Numbered from the stretch's first letter, positions 17,646 to 27,319 are shown. The stretch is 47,673 nt of DNA from Gammaproteobacteria bacterium 39-13 (GCA_001898235.1 MKTN01000031.1:1-47673); one strand, 5' to 3'. Notes: a model not told the origin generated them from the sequence alone. Numbers and translations: made by a program.

Positions 17646-20300
17646 TTATAACAACTCATAGCGTGTGCGTATAAAGGCAGCATTAGCATGATAATTGGTT
17701 TTGAATTCATAATCGTAATTCGCCATAAAGGTGAATCCGCTGTGAGTGAATAAAGTGATACTTGTGCCTAAATTAAAACCAAGCCGTTCAGGTTTAGCCC
17801 CGCGTGTCACAAAACCAGGTCCTGCACCTATAAACTGTGACGTCGTTTCCATTCTGCTATTAAGGAATGCATAATTGATATTAGCGTGCACTTCAGGCTG
17901 ATAAAGGAACTTCCTGCAAGCATAATCATAAATTAACTTGCTGCCTAAGCTACCTATCAACGTATCAAAATGTGAAGCTGAAACGGTTTGATTTACCGTC
18001 CCTGCACCTGTTTCATCATATCCTGTTAGATCCAAATAAGAATAAAATAATGATGCGGTTGGAATGATATGACGGTTATCTTTGCTAAAAATATATCCTG
18101 CTTCAAATTCTGCGCCTGTTTGCCACCCACTGTAATCTGCAGAAGGGCTTAAGAAGAGATCGCCAAAGAAAATATTACGATGGGTTGAATAATCATTATA
18201 AGCTATCCCAACCAAGGCATTGATAAATAAAGGACTAACAAATAAAGGGCATTCAATATTCATATCGCCATATAGCGTTGCCTGATAACTATTTCCCTTG
18301 GTTTGAGAATGAGAAGAAACGTGATGATGGGCTTTTAGTTGAGAAACACTTAAGGTTCCCCCTAATAAATAATTATCATCAAATAGCCTGTCATATCCTG
18401 CAACCACGCCCCATGTTGTATCAGAATAACCTTCTATGCCTTTATGTCTACTTTGATTAGCATGTTGGCGAAAGGTTTTTGCCCAAATACTGCTACCAAA
18501 ATCACCAAAGCCTACTTTCTCTTCATCCCCACTTGCTATCCCTGCCGGGAAAGTATTAGATTGACGCAAATGTTTTTGCCAGAAGCTGACTCTATCCATG
18601 CGCTCACCTATGCTGCCAAATACCGATTTTTGCATGGCAAAGCTTTCATTCAAGAGCGCCCCATCAACAATAGGTGCTAAAGTGGCTAAAGCTTCATTTA
18701 ATTCTTCTTCGCTGGTGAAAGAACCCAATTGCGCTAAAAGATCATGCATCGCGCCAAACGCAGGCGAAAAACCAGAGCGAGTAATATTATCCAATGCACT
18801 CGCGACACCAATTGTATTACCTTGATCAGCAAATGCCGAAACAGGTTGTGAAGTAACAACTAAATTAAGAAAATTACCCGTCACTTGTGTGGAAAATTGT
18901 GATAATAGGCTATCTACAACCACCGGTATTGTATTTAAGCCGGCGTTCCCACCAATACTATTGACGATAGGGATAGTCGTCGTTTTCCCAAGCGAGTAAC
19001 CTGGATTTAATACAATTAAACTTGCACCCGGATTGATAGTTGAAAGACCATTTGAAGTAATTTTACCGGTACTTGTTAAATTGCCTCCCATATCCACTTG
19101 TATCTTCGTACCTGCCGGTAAATTAAAGGTGCCTGTCACCGTCGGAGACACATGCTGCGGTAAATTTAAAATGGAGGCATTAGAAAGCGCTAAATTTCCA
19201 GTGATAGTGTTCGCACCATTGAGTGTTAAGGTACCGCCATTGTCAACCGTGACATTGGTCGCAGCGACATTTGCATTAAAATTAACATTAGTGCCAGCAG
19301 GGCCATGTATATTAACCAAACCAAGCGCATTAGTACCAATTGCAGAATCAACAGTAGAATTACCCTGAAAAATAAGTGTTCCTTGCCCAGCAACGGTACT
19401 TTGAATCAAACCATGGATCTGACTACCAGAAGTTAATGTTAAAGAAACCCCAGGCACTAGCACTGTCGATTGTGCAAATACTTCTCCATTCAACGTAGAA
19501 TTTGCATTAACATTAAATCCAGCAAATGGATTGGTTTCGCTCCCAACATTTCCGTTGAGAGTCGTCGCTTTATTGAGCAGCAAGAGATCAAGATTATTGT
19601 TGTTAGTCGTAAAATTAGTGTTAGCAACCATAGAGCCAGCTAGTGGAGCCAGCTGAATTTTAGTTTGTCCACCACCACCTACTATATTGACTGTTTGTGC
19701 ATTTAAAACATTTCCGTCAAAAGTAGTTGTTGTATTCGCAAGATTATTTGCATTTACTGTAATAAGCTTTAATGGATTAGTTGCACCAACACTCTGAATG
19801 GTGCTACTTCCTTGAATAATCAGGGTACCCGCTGTGCTGCCTGTGTTGTTATCAACTCCAAATACATCAACAGTATTGGCCAAGCTCAAAGTACCATCAC
19901 CAGTAAAAATAACGGGCGTGCCTTTGCTCAGATCTCCATTAAATGTAACTGTAGTTCCATTGCCTTGAAGATTAATGGCTGAAATTGCATTCGTCGGCGT
20001 GATAGTCCCTAATACATTACTGTTGCCAGCAAAATTGATAACATCATTTGCGCTGCCTGATGTGTTATCAATGGAAGCCCCACCGACTAATTGCCCAATT
20101 GCAGTTCCATTTAAAATAGTGAAAGTGACATTAGAAGCAACAAAATCGTATCCGTTATTGGGCGGATATAGCGGGTTACCTGAATTAGAATTATTGGCAC
20201 CTGCATCTAAATTAGCGGCAATAGCAACATGAAAAGGAAATAAACAAAATACCGTCGAGGCTAGCACGGCTTTAAGCAGAAATGATTTTTGAATTCTCAT
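17646..20300 (-). CDS. Autotransporter, 884 residues, with altered C-terminal beta-signal
   Basis: The signal peptide is MRIQKSFLLKAVLASTVFCLF ending AIA, followed by NLDAGANNS as in the 903-residue paralogue. The passenger of about 500 residues has repeated FNGDLSKGTPV and LNGNVGSETNP type strands; the linker has LNEALATLAPIVDGALL; the barrel starts at IWAKTFRQHANQSRH (about 607). The protein ends RTRYELL, whereas both paralogues end RYEW/RYDW: the terminal Trp codon is replaced by TTG and one more Leu codon precedes the stop. Proper insertion could be affected, although a hydrophobic end is sometimes tolerated. It has its own promoter block at 20405-20433 and a separate 5' leader of ~100 bases. 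Confidence 0.88.
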   Translation of the reverse strand: MRIQKSFLLKAVLASTVFCLFPFHVAIAANLDAGANNSNSGNPLYPPNNGYDFVASNVTFTILNGTAIGQLVGGASIDNTSGSANDVINFAGNSNVLGTITPTNAISAINLQGNGTTVTFNGDLSKGTPVIFTGDGTLSLANTVDVFGVDNNTGSTAGTLIIQGSSTIQSVGATNPLKLITVNANNLANTTTTFDGNVLNAQTVNIVGGGGQTKIQLAPLAGSMVANTNFTTNNNNLDLLLLNKATTLNGNVGSETNPFAGFNVNANSTLNGEVFAQSTVLVPGVSLTLTSGSQIHGLIQSTVAGQGTLIFQGNSTVDSAIGTNALGLVNIHGPAGTNVNFNANVAATNVTVDNGGTLTLNGANTITGNLALSNASILNLPQHVSPTVTGTFNLPAGTKIQVDMGGNLTSTGKITSNGLSTINPGASLIVLNPGYSLGKTTTIPIVNSIGGNAGLNTIPVVVDSLLSQFSTQVTGNFLNLVVTSQPVSAFADQGNTIGVASALDNITRSGFSPAFGAMHDLLAQLGSFTSEEELNEALATLAPIVDGALLNESFAMQKSVFGSIGERMDRVSFWQKHLRQSNTFPAGIASGDEEKVGFGDFGSSIWAKTFRQHANQSRHKGIEGYSDTTWGVVAGYDRLFDDNYLLGGTLSVSQLKAHHHVSSHSQTKGNSYQATLYGDMNIECPLFVSPLFINALVGIAYNDYSTHRNIFFGDLFLSPSADYSGWQTGAEFEAGYIFSKDNRHIIPTASLFYSYLDLTGYDETGAGTVNQTVSASHFDTLIGSLGSKLIYDYACRKFLYQPEVHANINYAFLNSRMETTSQFIGAGPGFVTRGAKPERLGFNLGTSITLFTHSGFTFMANYDYEFKTNYHANAAFIRTRYELL

Positions 20301-20368
20301 GCTGTTAGCAATCCTTGCTTACAATACAGCTGCATCAATACACAGTTTGTATGGAGTGCCCTTTCATA

Positions 20369-20401
20369 GGCAATACCCCTGATGTTATGTGCGAAGACTA
20401 T
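20369..20401 (+). repeat. Degenerate right-arm copy of the dispersed palindromic element
   Basis: GGCAATACCCCTGATG followed by TTATGTGCGAAGACTAT matches the right end of the 126-bp elements at 27114 and 32295 (GGCAACACCCCCGA then CATGTGCGAAGACTAT). GGAGTG at 20353 may be a trace of the central module; no left arm is recognisable. It lies in the 5' leader of the 884-residue autotransporter gene, just downstream of the predicted promoter on that strand. Confidence 0.6.
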
Positions 20402-20404
20402 TTC

Positions 20405-20433
20405 ATTACAAAGTAAAAAGCGCTCCTTGGCAA
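20405..20433 (-). promoter_or_regulatory. Predicted sigma-70 promoter of the 884-residue autotransporter
   Basis: TTGCCA (20433-20428) and TGTAAT (20410-20405) are 17 bases apart, with a spacer ending TTTTTACTT, matching the block at 17546-17574. The same stretch could also be read as a fadH terminator: GCGTTCTCC and GGAGCGC can pair and are followed by five T. The two roles are not exclusive. Confidence 0.6.
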
Positions 20434-20466
20434 GCGAAAAGGAGAACGCAACAAATACTTAGAAAA

Positions 20467-22625
<2,159 letters not shown>

Positions 22626-22658
22626 CAAGAAAAGAAAATCAAAAATTAATCAAGGATC

Positions 22659-23264
22659 TTATAGCTGTTCAGCATTGCTTGCTAAATAAGTCGCCACACC
22701 GTCGGTGGAAGGCTTCATGCCTGCTTCGCCTTTTTTCCATCCAGCGGGACATACTTCACCATGCGCTTCATTGTATTGTACAGCATCAACGATACGTAAA
22801 ATTTCATCAATATTACGACCGATAGGTAAATCGTTAACGATTTGTGAACGTACAACACCATTTTTATCAATGACAAATGCCGCGCGAAAAGCAACGCCTG
22901 CTTCAGGATGCTCTACCCCATAAGCTTGGCAAATGCGGTGATGCACGTCAGCTGCCATCGTATAGCTTACGTTTTCAATACCACCTTCATTGATGGGGGT
23001 ATTACGCCAAGCATTATGGCTAAATTGTGAGTCGATAGATACTGCAATAACTTCTACACCACGTTCTTTAAATTGCTTCATTCGTTTGTTTAAAGCAATT
23101 AATTCTGAAGGGCAAACAAAGGTAAAGTCTAATGGGTAAAAGAATACGAGTCCGTATTTACCATTAAGAGCTTCCGAAAGTTTAAATTTGCTGGTAATTT
23201 CGCCGTTACCTAAAACAGCAGCACAAGTAAAATCTGGCGCTTTACGGCCAACCAATACGCTCAT
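22659..23264 (-). CDS. Typical 2-Cys peroxiredoxin (AhpC/Prx family)
   Basis: This thiol peroxidase reduces hydrogen peroxide and organic peroxides. It has 201 residues from the ATG at 23264, supported by AGGAGA seven bases upstream; the longer open frame from 23339 would include the leader hairpin and is unlikely. The peroxidatic Cys51 is in FYPLDFTFVCPSE, and the resolving Cys172 is in GEVCPAGW. The intact catalytic Arg region (GVAFRAAFVID) and the C-terminal arm place it in the Prx1/AhpC class. A Fur-box-like site lies 97 bases upstream. The recycling partner (thioredoxin or AhpF) is not in the window. Neighbours grxD and sodB support a redox/iron stress role. Confidence 0.94.
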   Translation of the reverse strand: MSVLVGRKAPDFTCAAVLGNGEITSKFKLSEALNGKYGLVFFYPLDFTFVCPSELIALNKRMKQFKERGVEVIAVSIDSQFSHNAWRNTPINEGGIENVSYTMAADVHHRICQAYGVEHPEAGVAFRAAFVIDKNGVVRSQIVNDLPIGRNIDEILRIVDAVQYNEAHGEVCPAGWKKGEAGMKPSTDGVATYLASNAEQL

Positions 23265-23307
23265 GTCTCTCTCCTTTCTACGTAAATACTTCGGGGCTTT
23301 GCAGGGC

Positions 23308-23327
23308 GAACCATCGTAGCATGGTTC
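23308..23327. promoter_or_regulatory. Hairpin/operator-like inverted repeat in the prx leader
   Basis: GAACCAT and ATGGTTC are perfect 7-bp arms around the 6-base loop CGTAGC, with flanking GGG/CCC that could extend pairing. It is 44-63 bases upstream of the prx ATG, between the Fur-like box and the ribosome site. It could be an RNA hairpin or a protein operator; there is no T-run, so it is not a simple terminator. Confidence 0.35.
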
Positions 23328-23360
23328 CCCTTTACCCACAAACGCACAACATTCTTATTT

Positions 23361-23379
23361 GACAATGATTCTCATTCTC
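23361..23379. promoter_or_regulatory. Fur-box-like site upstream of prx
   Basis: GACAATGATTCTCATTCTC matches 15 of 19 positions of the classical Fur consensus (GATAATGAT-A-ATCATTATC), including both AATGAT/TCATT half-sites. It lies about 100 bases upstream of the peroxiredoxin start and downstream of the grxD-small ORF unit. Iron-dependent control of prx is the natural reading. Confidence 0.6.
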
Positions 23380-23435
23380 TTGTAAAGCATTTTTTGATGA
23401 ACCTGATGGTAGGTCATACAAAAAGCACCTACACC

Positions 23436-23561
23436 TTAATATTCTTCCCATTTTGTTTTTAGGCTTTGTTGGCAGCGCTCTTCGCAGCAGTCATATTCAT
23501 GCACTCTTTCTGCTCTTAGCTTGCCGCCTCGCCTATAAACAAACTGATTATGCTTCACCAT
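23436..23561 (-). CDS. Small Cys-rich protein downstream of grxD (41 residues)
   Basis: An ATG at 23561 opens a 41-residue frame ending at TAA (23436). It is very basic at the N-terminus (YRRGGKLRAERVH) and contains DCCEERC, a compact three-cysteine motif, before a charged tail KTKWEEY. It begins only seven bases after the grxD stop on the same strand, so it is probably cotranslated; the upstream AGAAG is a modest ribosome site. I do not recognise the family. A thiol- or metal-binding role is suggested only by the cysteines and by the glutaredoxin neighbour. It could be a chance frame, but the codon usage and tight spacing argue for coding. Confidence 0.5.
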   Translation of the reverse strand: MVKHNQFVYRRGGKLRAERVHEYDCCEERCQQSLKTKWEEY

Positions 23562-23568
23562 TTTGTTT

Positions 23569-23919
23569 TTATTCTTCTGCTGCGATAGCTTCCATCGCGT
23601 CGCTCGTCACACCAGCAGCATTAAGCTGATTTTGCAGTTCACCTTGCTCAAAAAGCTCCGTCACGATGTCACAACCACCAATTAACTCGCCGTTTAAATA
23701 CAATTGTGGAAAAGTAGGCCAGTTGGCATAGTGAGGTAAGGTTTGGCGAATATCGAGGTTTTCTAATATGTTCACATAGGCATATTTCGCCTTACATAAT
23801 TTGAGTATATGCACGACTTGACCAGAAAAGCCGCACTGTGGGAACTGAGGCGTTCCTTTCATGTAAAGCAATAATGAGTGATTTGCTATTTGGCGTTTAA
23901 TACGTTCTAAGGTATCCAT
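23569..23919 (-). CDS. grxD: Monothiol glutaredoxin, GrxD/Grx4 type
   Basis: A CGFS-type glutaredoxin that binds and transfers 2Fe-2S clusters, with BolA-type partners, in iron homeostasis. It has 116 residues from the ATG at 23919 (E. coli Grx4 is 115), with AGGAAA four bases upstream; an earlier ATG at 23946 has no good site. Visible: LLLYMKGTPQFPQCGFSGQ (active Cys29), NWPTFPQLYLNGELIGGCDI (glutathione-binding TFPQ and GGCD). The short C-terminal extension is family-like. The small Cys-rich ORF follows by seven bases, and prx lies further downstream on the same strand. sodB is divergent. Confidence 0.96.
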   Translation of the reverse strand: MDTLERIKRQIANHSLLLYMKGTPQFPQCGFSGQVVHILKLCKAKYAYVNILENLDIRQTLPHYANWPTFPQLYLNGELIGGCDIVTELFEQGELQNQLNAAGVTSDAMEAIAAEE

Positions 23920-24166
23920 ATCGTTTCCTGCTTGATCAAATTGCATCTAAGGGACATCCCCCTCTTCACTGCCACATTCTAATTTATGGCGAGTATAAAC
24001 TTTTCATTTTAAAGTATTTTGCTCGAAGAATCATTGCCAAGCAGCTTGCCATCATCAATTTTGGCCAATAGACTGTGCCAGTTATCCCAAAAACGATGCC
24101 TAAAAGTAAGTTTTATTACTTTGGCGACGTGTAAGAAGCTGGCAAATTGCTGATCTTCAAGCACGC

Positions 24167-24172
24167 TATAAT
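24167..24172 (+). promoter_or_regulatory. Possible -10 box for sodB
   Basis: A perfect TATAAT is 18 bases before the sodB ATG, with AGGAG between. No convincing -35 lies at the normal distance (TTGCTG is only 14 bases away), and the leader would be very short, so another start site further up is possible. Confidence 0.35.
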
Positions 24173-24190
24173 CATGCTAGGAGCAAAAAA

Positions 24191-24772
24191 ATGGCTATAG
24201 AATTACCTGCGCTTCCTTATGAAATGGACGCTTTAGCACCCCATATTTCTCGCGAAACTTTAGAGTACCACTATGGAAAACATCATAAAGCCTACGTGGA
24301 TAATCTGAATAATCTCATCACTAACACTGAATTTGCCGGGCAAAGCTTAGAGCATATCATTATGCATTCTAGTGGCGGCATTTTTAACAATGCAGCTCAG
24401 ATCTGGAACCATACCTTTTACTGGCATTGTTTATCTCCCAACGGTGGTGGTGAACCCAAAGGTGAATTAGCAAAAGCTATTGAAAAAGCATTTGGTTCTT
24501 TCGCTCAATTTAAAGAACTTTTTACCAAAGCAAGCGTTGGTACCTTTGGCTCTGGTTGGGGCTGGTTGGTCAAAAAAGCTGATGGTTCTTTAGAAATTGT
24601 GAGCACAAGCAACGCGCAAACTCCAATGACTTCCCAACAAACCGCTTTGCTAACATGCGACGTCTGGGAGCACGCGTATTACATTGACTACCGCAATGCC
24701 CGTCCCAAATATGTAGAACATTTCTGGGAATTAGTAAATTGGGATTTTGTGGCCGCCAATTTCTCTAAATAA
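24191..24772 (+). CDS. sodB: Superoxide dismutase, Fe type
   Basis: This cytoplasmic enzyme converts superoxide to peroxide and oxygen. It has 193 residues, as E. coli SodB. Metal ligands are His27 (LEYHYGKHH), His74 (IWNHTFYW), Asp157 and His161 (DVWEHAYY). Gln70 in NNAAQIWNH, at the position used by iron enzymes, points to Fe rather than Mn. [10 protein letters not shown] is conserved. AGGAG precedes the ATG. Peroxide made here would be handled by the nearby peroxiredoxin. The gene is single, flanked by a terminator downstream. Confidence 0.97.
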   Translation: MAIELPALPYEMDALAPHISRETLEYHYGKHHKAYVDNLNNLITNTEFAGQSLEHIIMHSSGGIFNNAAQIWNHTFYWHCLSPNGGGEPKGELAKAIEKAFGSFAQFKELFTKASVGTFGSGWGWLVKKADGSLEIVSTSNAQTPMTSQQTALLTCDVWEHAYYIDYRNARPKYVEHFWELVNWDFVAANFSK

Positions 24773-24790
24773 CACAAGACAATTCAGCAA

Positions 24791-24840
24791 CAGCTATCTG
24801 TCCAGCTAATCGAATGGCTAAGGCAGATAGCCTGTTTTTT
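24791..24840 (+). terminator. Rho-independent terminator after sodB
   Basis: GCTATCTG (24793-24800) pairs with CAGATAGC (24824-24831), flanked by CAG/CTG that can extend the stem, and is followed by TGTTTTTT. It starts 18 bases after the sodB stop. Confidence 0.75.
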
Positions 24841-24866
24841 ACTTCTGCTGTTATGAGGAGTGATAT

Positions 24867-26042
24867 ATGCCCCATCGATTACTTTCCACTTATGATCCCT
24901 TACCTATTTCATTTTCTCACGGCGAAGGCGCTTGGATATGGGATAAAGAAGGCAATCGTTATCTTGATAGCATCAGTGGTTTTGGCGTGAATATATTAGG
25001 ATATGGTAATACTGAATGGATAAACTTCGTTCAGCAACAATCCAGTCGCCTTATTCATGTCTCCAATATGTATCTCATCCCTGAAAGAGATGAATTAGCC
25101 GAAAGAGTATGCGCTAAAACAGGCATGGATAAGGTTTTCTTTACTAATAGCGGCTCTGAAGCGAATGAATGTGCTATCAAATTAGCCAGGCTGTATGGTC
25201 ATCAAAAAGGGATTAATGAACCAACTATTGTTGTTTTTGATGGTGCCTTTCACGGTAGAACCATTGCTACCCTTACAGCAAGTGGCCTACGTCATATGCA
25301 GGCCGGCTTTGAACCACTTGCGAGTGGCTTTCTAAGAGCTCCTTTTGACGATATTAATGCGCTAAAGCATATTGCCGATAACCGTAGCGATGTTGTCGCT
25401 GTTATGTTTGAACCCATTCAAGGTGCTGGTGGCATTAACCTAGCAAGCCCTGCATTCCTCAAAGAAATCCGAGCTTTATGTGACAAACATCAATGGCTCA
25501 TGATTTCAGATGAAGTTCAAACCGGCGTCGAACGAACCGGAGAATTTCTCACTTTACACCATTATCAAATTGAAGCGGATATTGTGACATTAGCCAAAGC
25601 GCTAGGAAATGGGATCCCAATTGGTGCTTGTTTAACCAAAGGCGTAGCGAATGATCTCTTTACGCCAGAAAAACATGGCTCCACCCAAGGAGGAAATCCC
25701 TTTGTATGCGCTGTTGCCAACAAAACCTTAGAAATAGTTGAAGGCTTAAATTTGGTAGCAAATGCAAGACAACAAGGCCAAAATTTGCTTGCCGCTTTAA
25801 CGGAACAATTTGCTCATCATAAAGCTGTTAAATCTGTGCGCGGACAAGGCCTGATGCTGGGGATCGAGATGCATAAGCCTTGCAAAGCTATCGCTAAAAT
25901 TGCCTTAGAAAAAGGTCTTTTGGTTAATATTGCCAACCAGAATGTGATCCGCTTATTACCTCCTCTTGTGATCCAATCACACGAGGTAGCGATGATAAGC
26001 GAAAAATTAGGTCATGTTGTTGATGCATTTGCAGAGCTATGA
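24867..26042 (+). CDS. argD: Class III aminotransferase, acetylornithine aminotransferase-like
   Basis: A PLP enzyme; ArgD converts N-acetylglutamate semialdehyde to acetylornithine, and also acts on succinyl-DAP in lysine synthesis. It has 391 residues, normal for the family. Visible: YLDSISGFGVNILGYGN, FFTNSGSEANECAIKLAR (phosphate binding), FHGRTIATLTASG, EPIQGAGG, ISDEVQTGVERTG (cofactor Asp), TLAKALGNGIPIGA with the Schiff-base Lys, and HGSTQGGNPFVCA. GAGGAG precedes the ATG. It stands alone between terminators with no arginine genes around, so the exact amino-acid substrate (ornithine, acetylornithine or another) is inferred from similarity. Confidence 0.85.
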   Translation: MPHRLLSTYDPLPISFSHGEGAWIWDKEGNRYLDSISGFGVNILGYGNTEWINFVQQQSSRLIHVSNMYLIPERDELAERVCAKTGMDKVFFTNSGSEANECAIKLARLYGHQKGINEPTIVVFDGAFHGRTIATLTASGLRHMQAGFEPLASGFLRAPFDDINALKHIADNRSDVVAVMFEPIQGAGGINLASPAFLKEIRALCDKHQWLMISDEVQTGVERTGEFLTLHHYQIEADIVTLAKALGNGIPIGACLTKGVANDLFTPEKHGSTQGGNPFVCAVANKTLEIVEGLNLVANARQQGQNLLAALTEQFAHHKAVKSVRGQGLMLGIEMHKPCKAIAKIALEKGLLVNIANQNVIRLLPPLVIQSHEVAMISEKLGHVVDAFAEL

Positions 26043-26050
26043 TGCAGAGA

Positions 26051-26077
26051 AAAGAAAGGGGTTTCCCCTTTCTTTAA
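26051..26077 (+). terminator. Rho-independent terminator after argD
   Basis: AAAGAAAGGGG and CCCCTTTCTTT form a perfect 11-bp stem with a TTT loop, nine bases after the stop. The A/T ends would let it work in both directions. Confidence 0.85.
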
Positions 26078-26086
26078 TTTGAACTC

Positions 26087-26161
26087 GTCATTGCGGAGCA
26101 CGCAGTGCCGAAGCAATCCATACCATCACTTCTGAATTGCTTCGCTAACGCTCCTAATGAC
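26087..26161. repeat. Dispersed palindromic repeat (GTCATTGCG...GAAGCAATCC type)
   Basis: GTCATT(G)CGGAGC and GAAGCAATCC on the left are mirrored by GAATTGCTTCGC and GCTCCTAATGAC on the right, giving a ~75-bp imperfect palindrome. Repeats of this wording are, as I recall, scattered in many alpha- and gammaproteobacteria, notably intracellular ones. It lies between the argD terminator and the convergent methyltransferase gene. Confidence 0.75.
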
Positions 26162-26236
26162 AAAAAAAATGTCTTTGATATTCATTTAAGATGCTTGGCT
26201 GCAATTGCCATCTATGTCAAACGTTAGAAAACAGGC

Positions 26237-27061
26237 CTAGAGGATCTTAACCACTGCCTGCTCATGCATTTTATTATAGGCAATGTATTCTACCTGAAGG
26301 TGGTGCTCAGCAATAAACTCTTGAAAAGCCTTCCATTCGTGCTGATCAAAATTGGGATAATTGTAAAATTCGTCAAAAACAATTACCGTTCCAGGCTTGA
26401 TGTTTTTTTCCAAAATGGTCAAAGCATCCTTTGCTGAATCATAGGTATCACTATCAATATGTAAAAGTGCAATAGGATTATCTTTTAGCACTTGCTGCTT
26501 AAAAGTGGGGAGAACTTCTTTAAAAAACCCCTTATAAACGACAACATTTTTTAAAACAGGGATCTTCGCTTCTTTGCGTTTTAAGCCAAAAGTGCCCGCC
26601 TTTAAAACATTGTCACCAGTATCCCAATCTGTAGGTAAGCCCTCAAAAGAATCAAATCCATACACCTTTCTTGTGGGATTTAAGGTTGCCAGAAAATTAG
26701 CCGTACTCCCAGTGCCAACTCCCATCTCAAGATAATATCCACTTTTGATAGTGACAGCAGCAGAAGCGTAATGAAGGACATCAGCATCTGAATCTAAAGC
26801 TTTTGCATTTTTAAAATAATGATTCACAATATTTACGGCTTTAGGATCAGTTTTATAATATTTGTTCTTGCCGTTGAGATGAAGCACTTGGTTGCCTTCC
26901 AGCGTGGAATTTGCTGGAACATTCATAATTTCTGACCAATTGTAAGCTTCAGTAGGCGTTAGTAGGGGGTGCTCTGTGGCATATGCAGGAAAACTTGTTT
27001 TAAGTAAGCACCCTAGTAAAACGGGTATTGCGCGATTTGTCACTTTTCGAAATCCCTTCAT
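26237..27061 (-). CDS. TylF/macrocin O-methyltransferase-like protein with signal peptide
   Basis: The protein has 274 residues. Residues 1-28 look like a signal peptide: MKGFRKVTNR, hydrophobic AIPVLLGCLL, cleavage after AYA. The rest is a class I SAM methyltransferase of the TylF type: YLEMGVGTGSTANFL (SAM motif I), VYGFDSFEGLP (motif II and family hallmark), ALLHIDSDTYDSAKDAL and VIVFDEFYNYP (metal/substrate side). Such enzymes are normally cytoplasmic because SAM is not available in the periplasm, so an exported one suggests delivery to a host or a vestigial leader. The ribosome site is poor (TCTCAAAGC before the ATG), but no later ATG would keep the domain. The substrate is unknown. Confidence 0.75.
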   Translation of the reverse strand: MKGFRKVTNRAIPVLLGCLLKTSFPAYATEHPLLTPTEAYNWSEIMNVPANSTLEGNQVLHLNGKNKYYKTDPKAVNIVNHYFKNAKALDSDADVLHYASAAVTIKSGYYLEMGVGTGSTANFLATLNPTRKVYGFDSFEGLPTDWDTGDNVLKAGTFGLKRKEAKIPVLKNVVVYKGFFKEVLPTFKQQVLKDNPIALLHIDSDTYDSAKDALTILEKNIKPGTVIVFDEFYNYPNFDQHEWKAFQEFIAEHHLQVEYIAYNKMHEQAVVKIL

Positions 27062-27113
27062 GCTTTGAGAAGCATTATGTTGTTTTTCTCACTTCCCTAT
27101 TGAGGTGATAATC

Positions 27114-27239
27114 ATAGTCACAGCACATGAGATTTCGGGTAGGCATCAAGCTATCTTGCAACCGGAGTGTACATAAAAGTACATGAGGATTGCGAGACGG
27201 CGAAGGCAACACCCCCGAAATCTCATGTGCGAAGACTAT
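27114..27239 (+). repeat. Dispersed palindromic element, full copy A (126 bp)
   Basis: The ends are ATAGTC and GACTAT. Inside them, CACATGAGATTTCGGG pairs perfectly with CCCGAAATCTCATGTG. Between end and stem the left side has ACAG and the right side CGAA, which cannot pair and form an internal loop. The centre has its own small palindrome, TGTAC-ATAAAA-GTACA, flanked by TCTTGCAA and TTGCGAGA. It aligns without gaps to the copy at 32295-32420. It sits between the ankyrin gene's stop and the methyltransferase start, both minus strand. Confidence 0.85.
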
Positions 27240-27319
27240 ATCCTCACTCGACATGACATCACGATTATCATGTTGCGATAAGCATTTTAATCCTTATGGG
27301 TAAATAAGGCTAGAAAATT

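Noticed and set aside
23265..23339. 25-residue N-terminal extension of the peroxiredoxin
   Set aside because: AGGAGA lies just before the ATG at 23264 and the extension reads through a hairpin; the family starts at the shorter form.
24003..24160. Small RNA or extra gene between grxD and sodB
   Set aside because: No stable hairpin with T-run or open frame with a start signal was seen; only a -10-like box near sodB.
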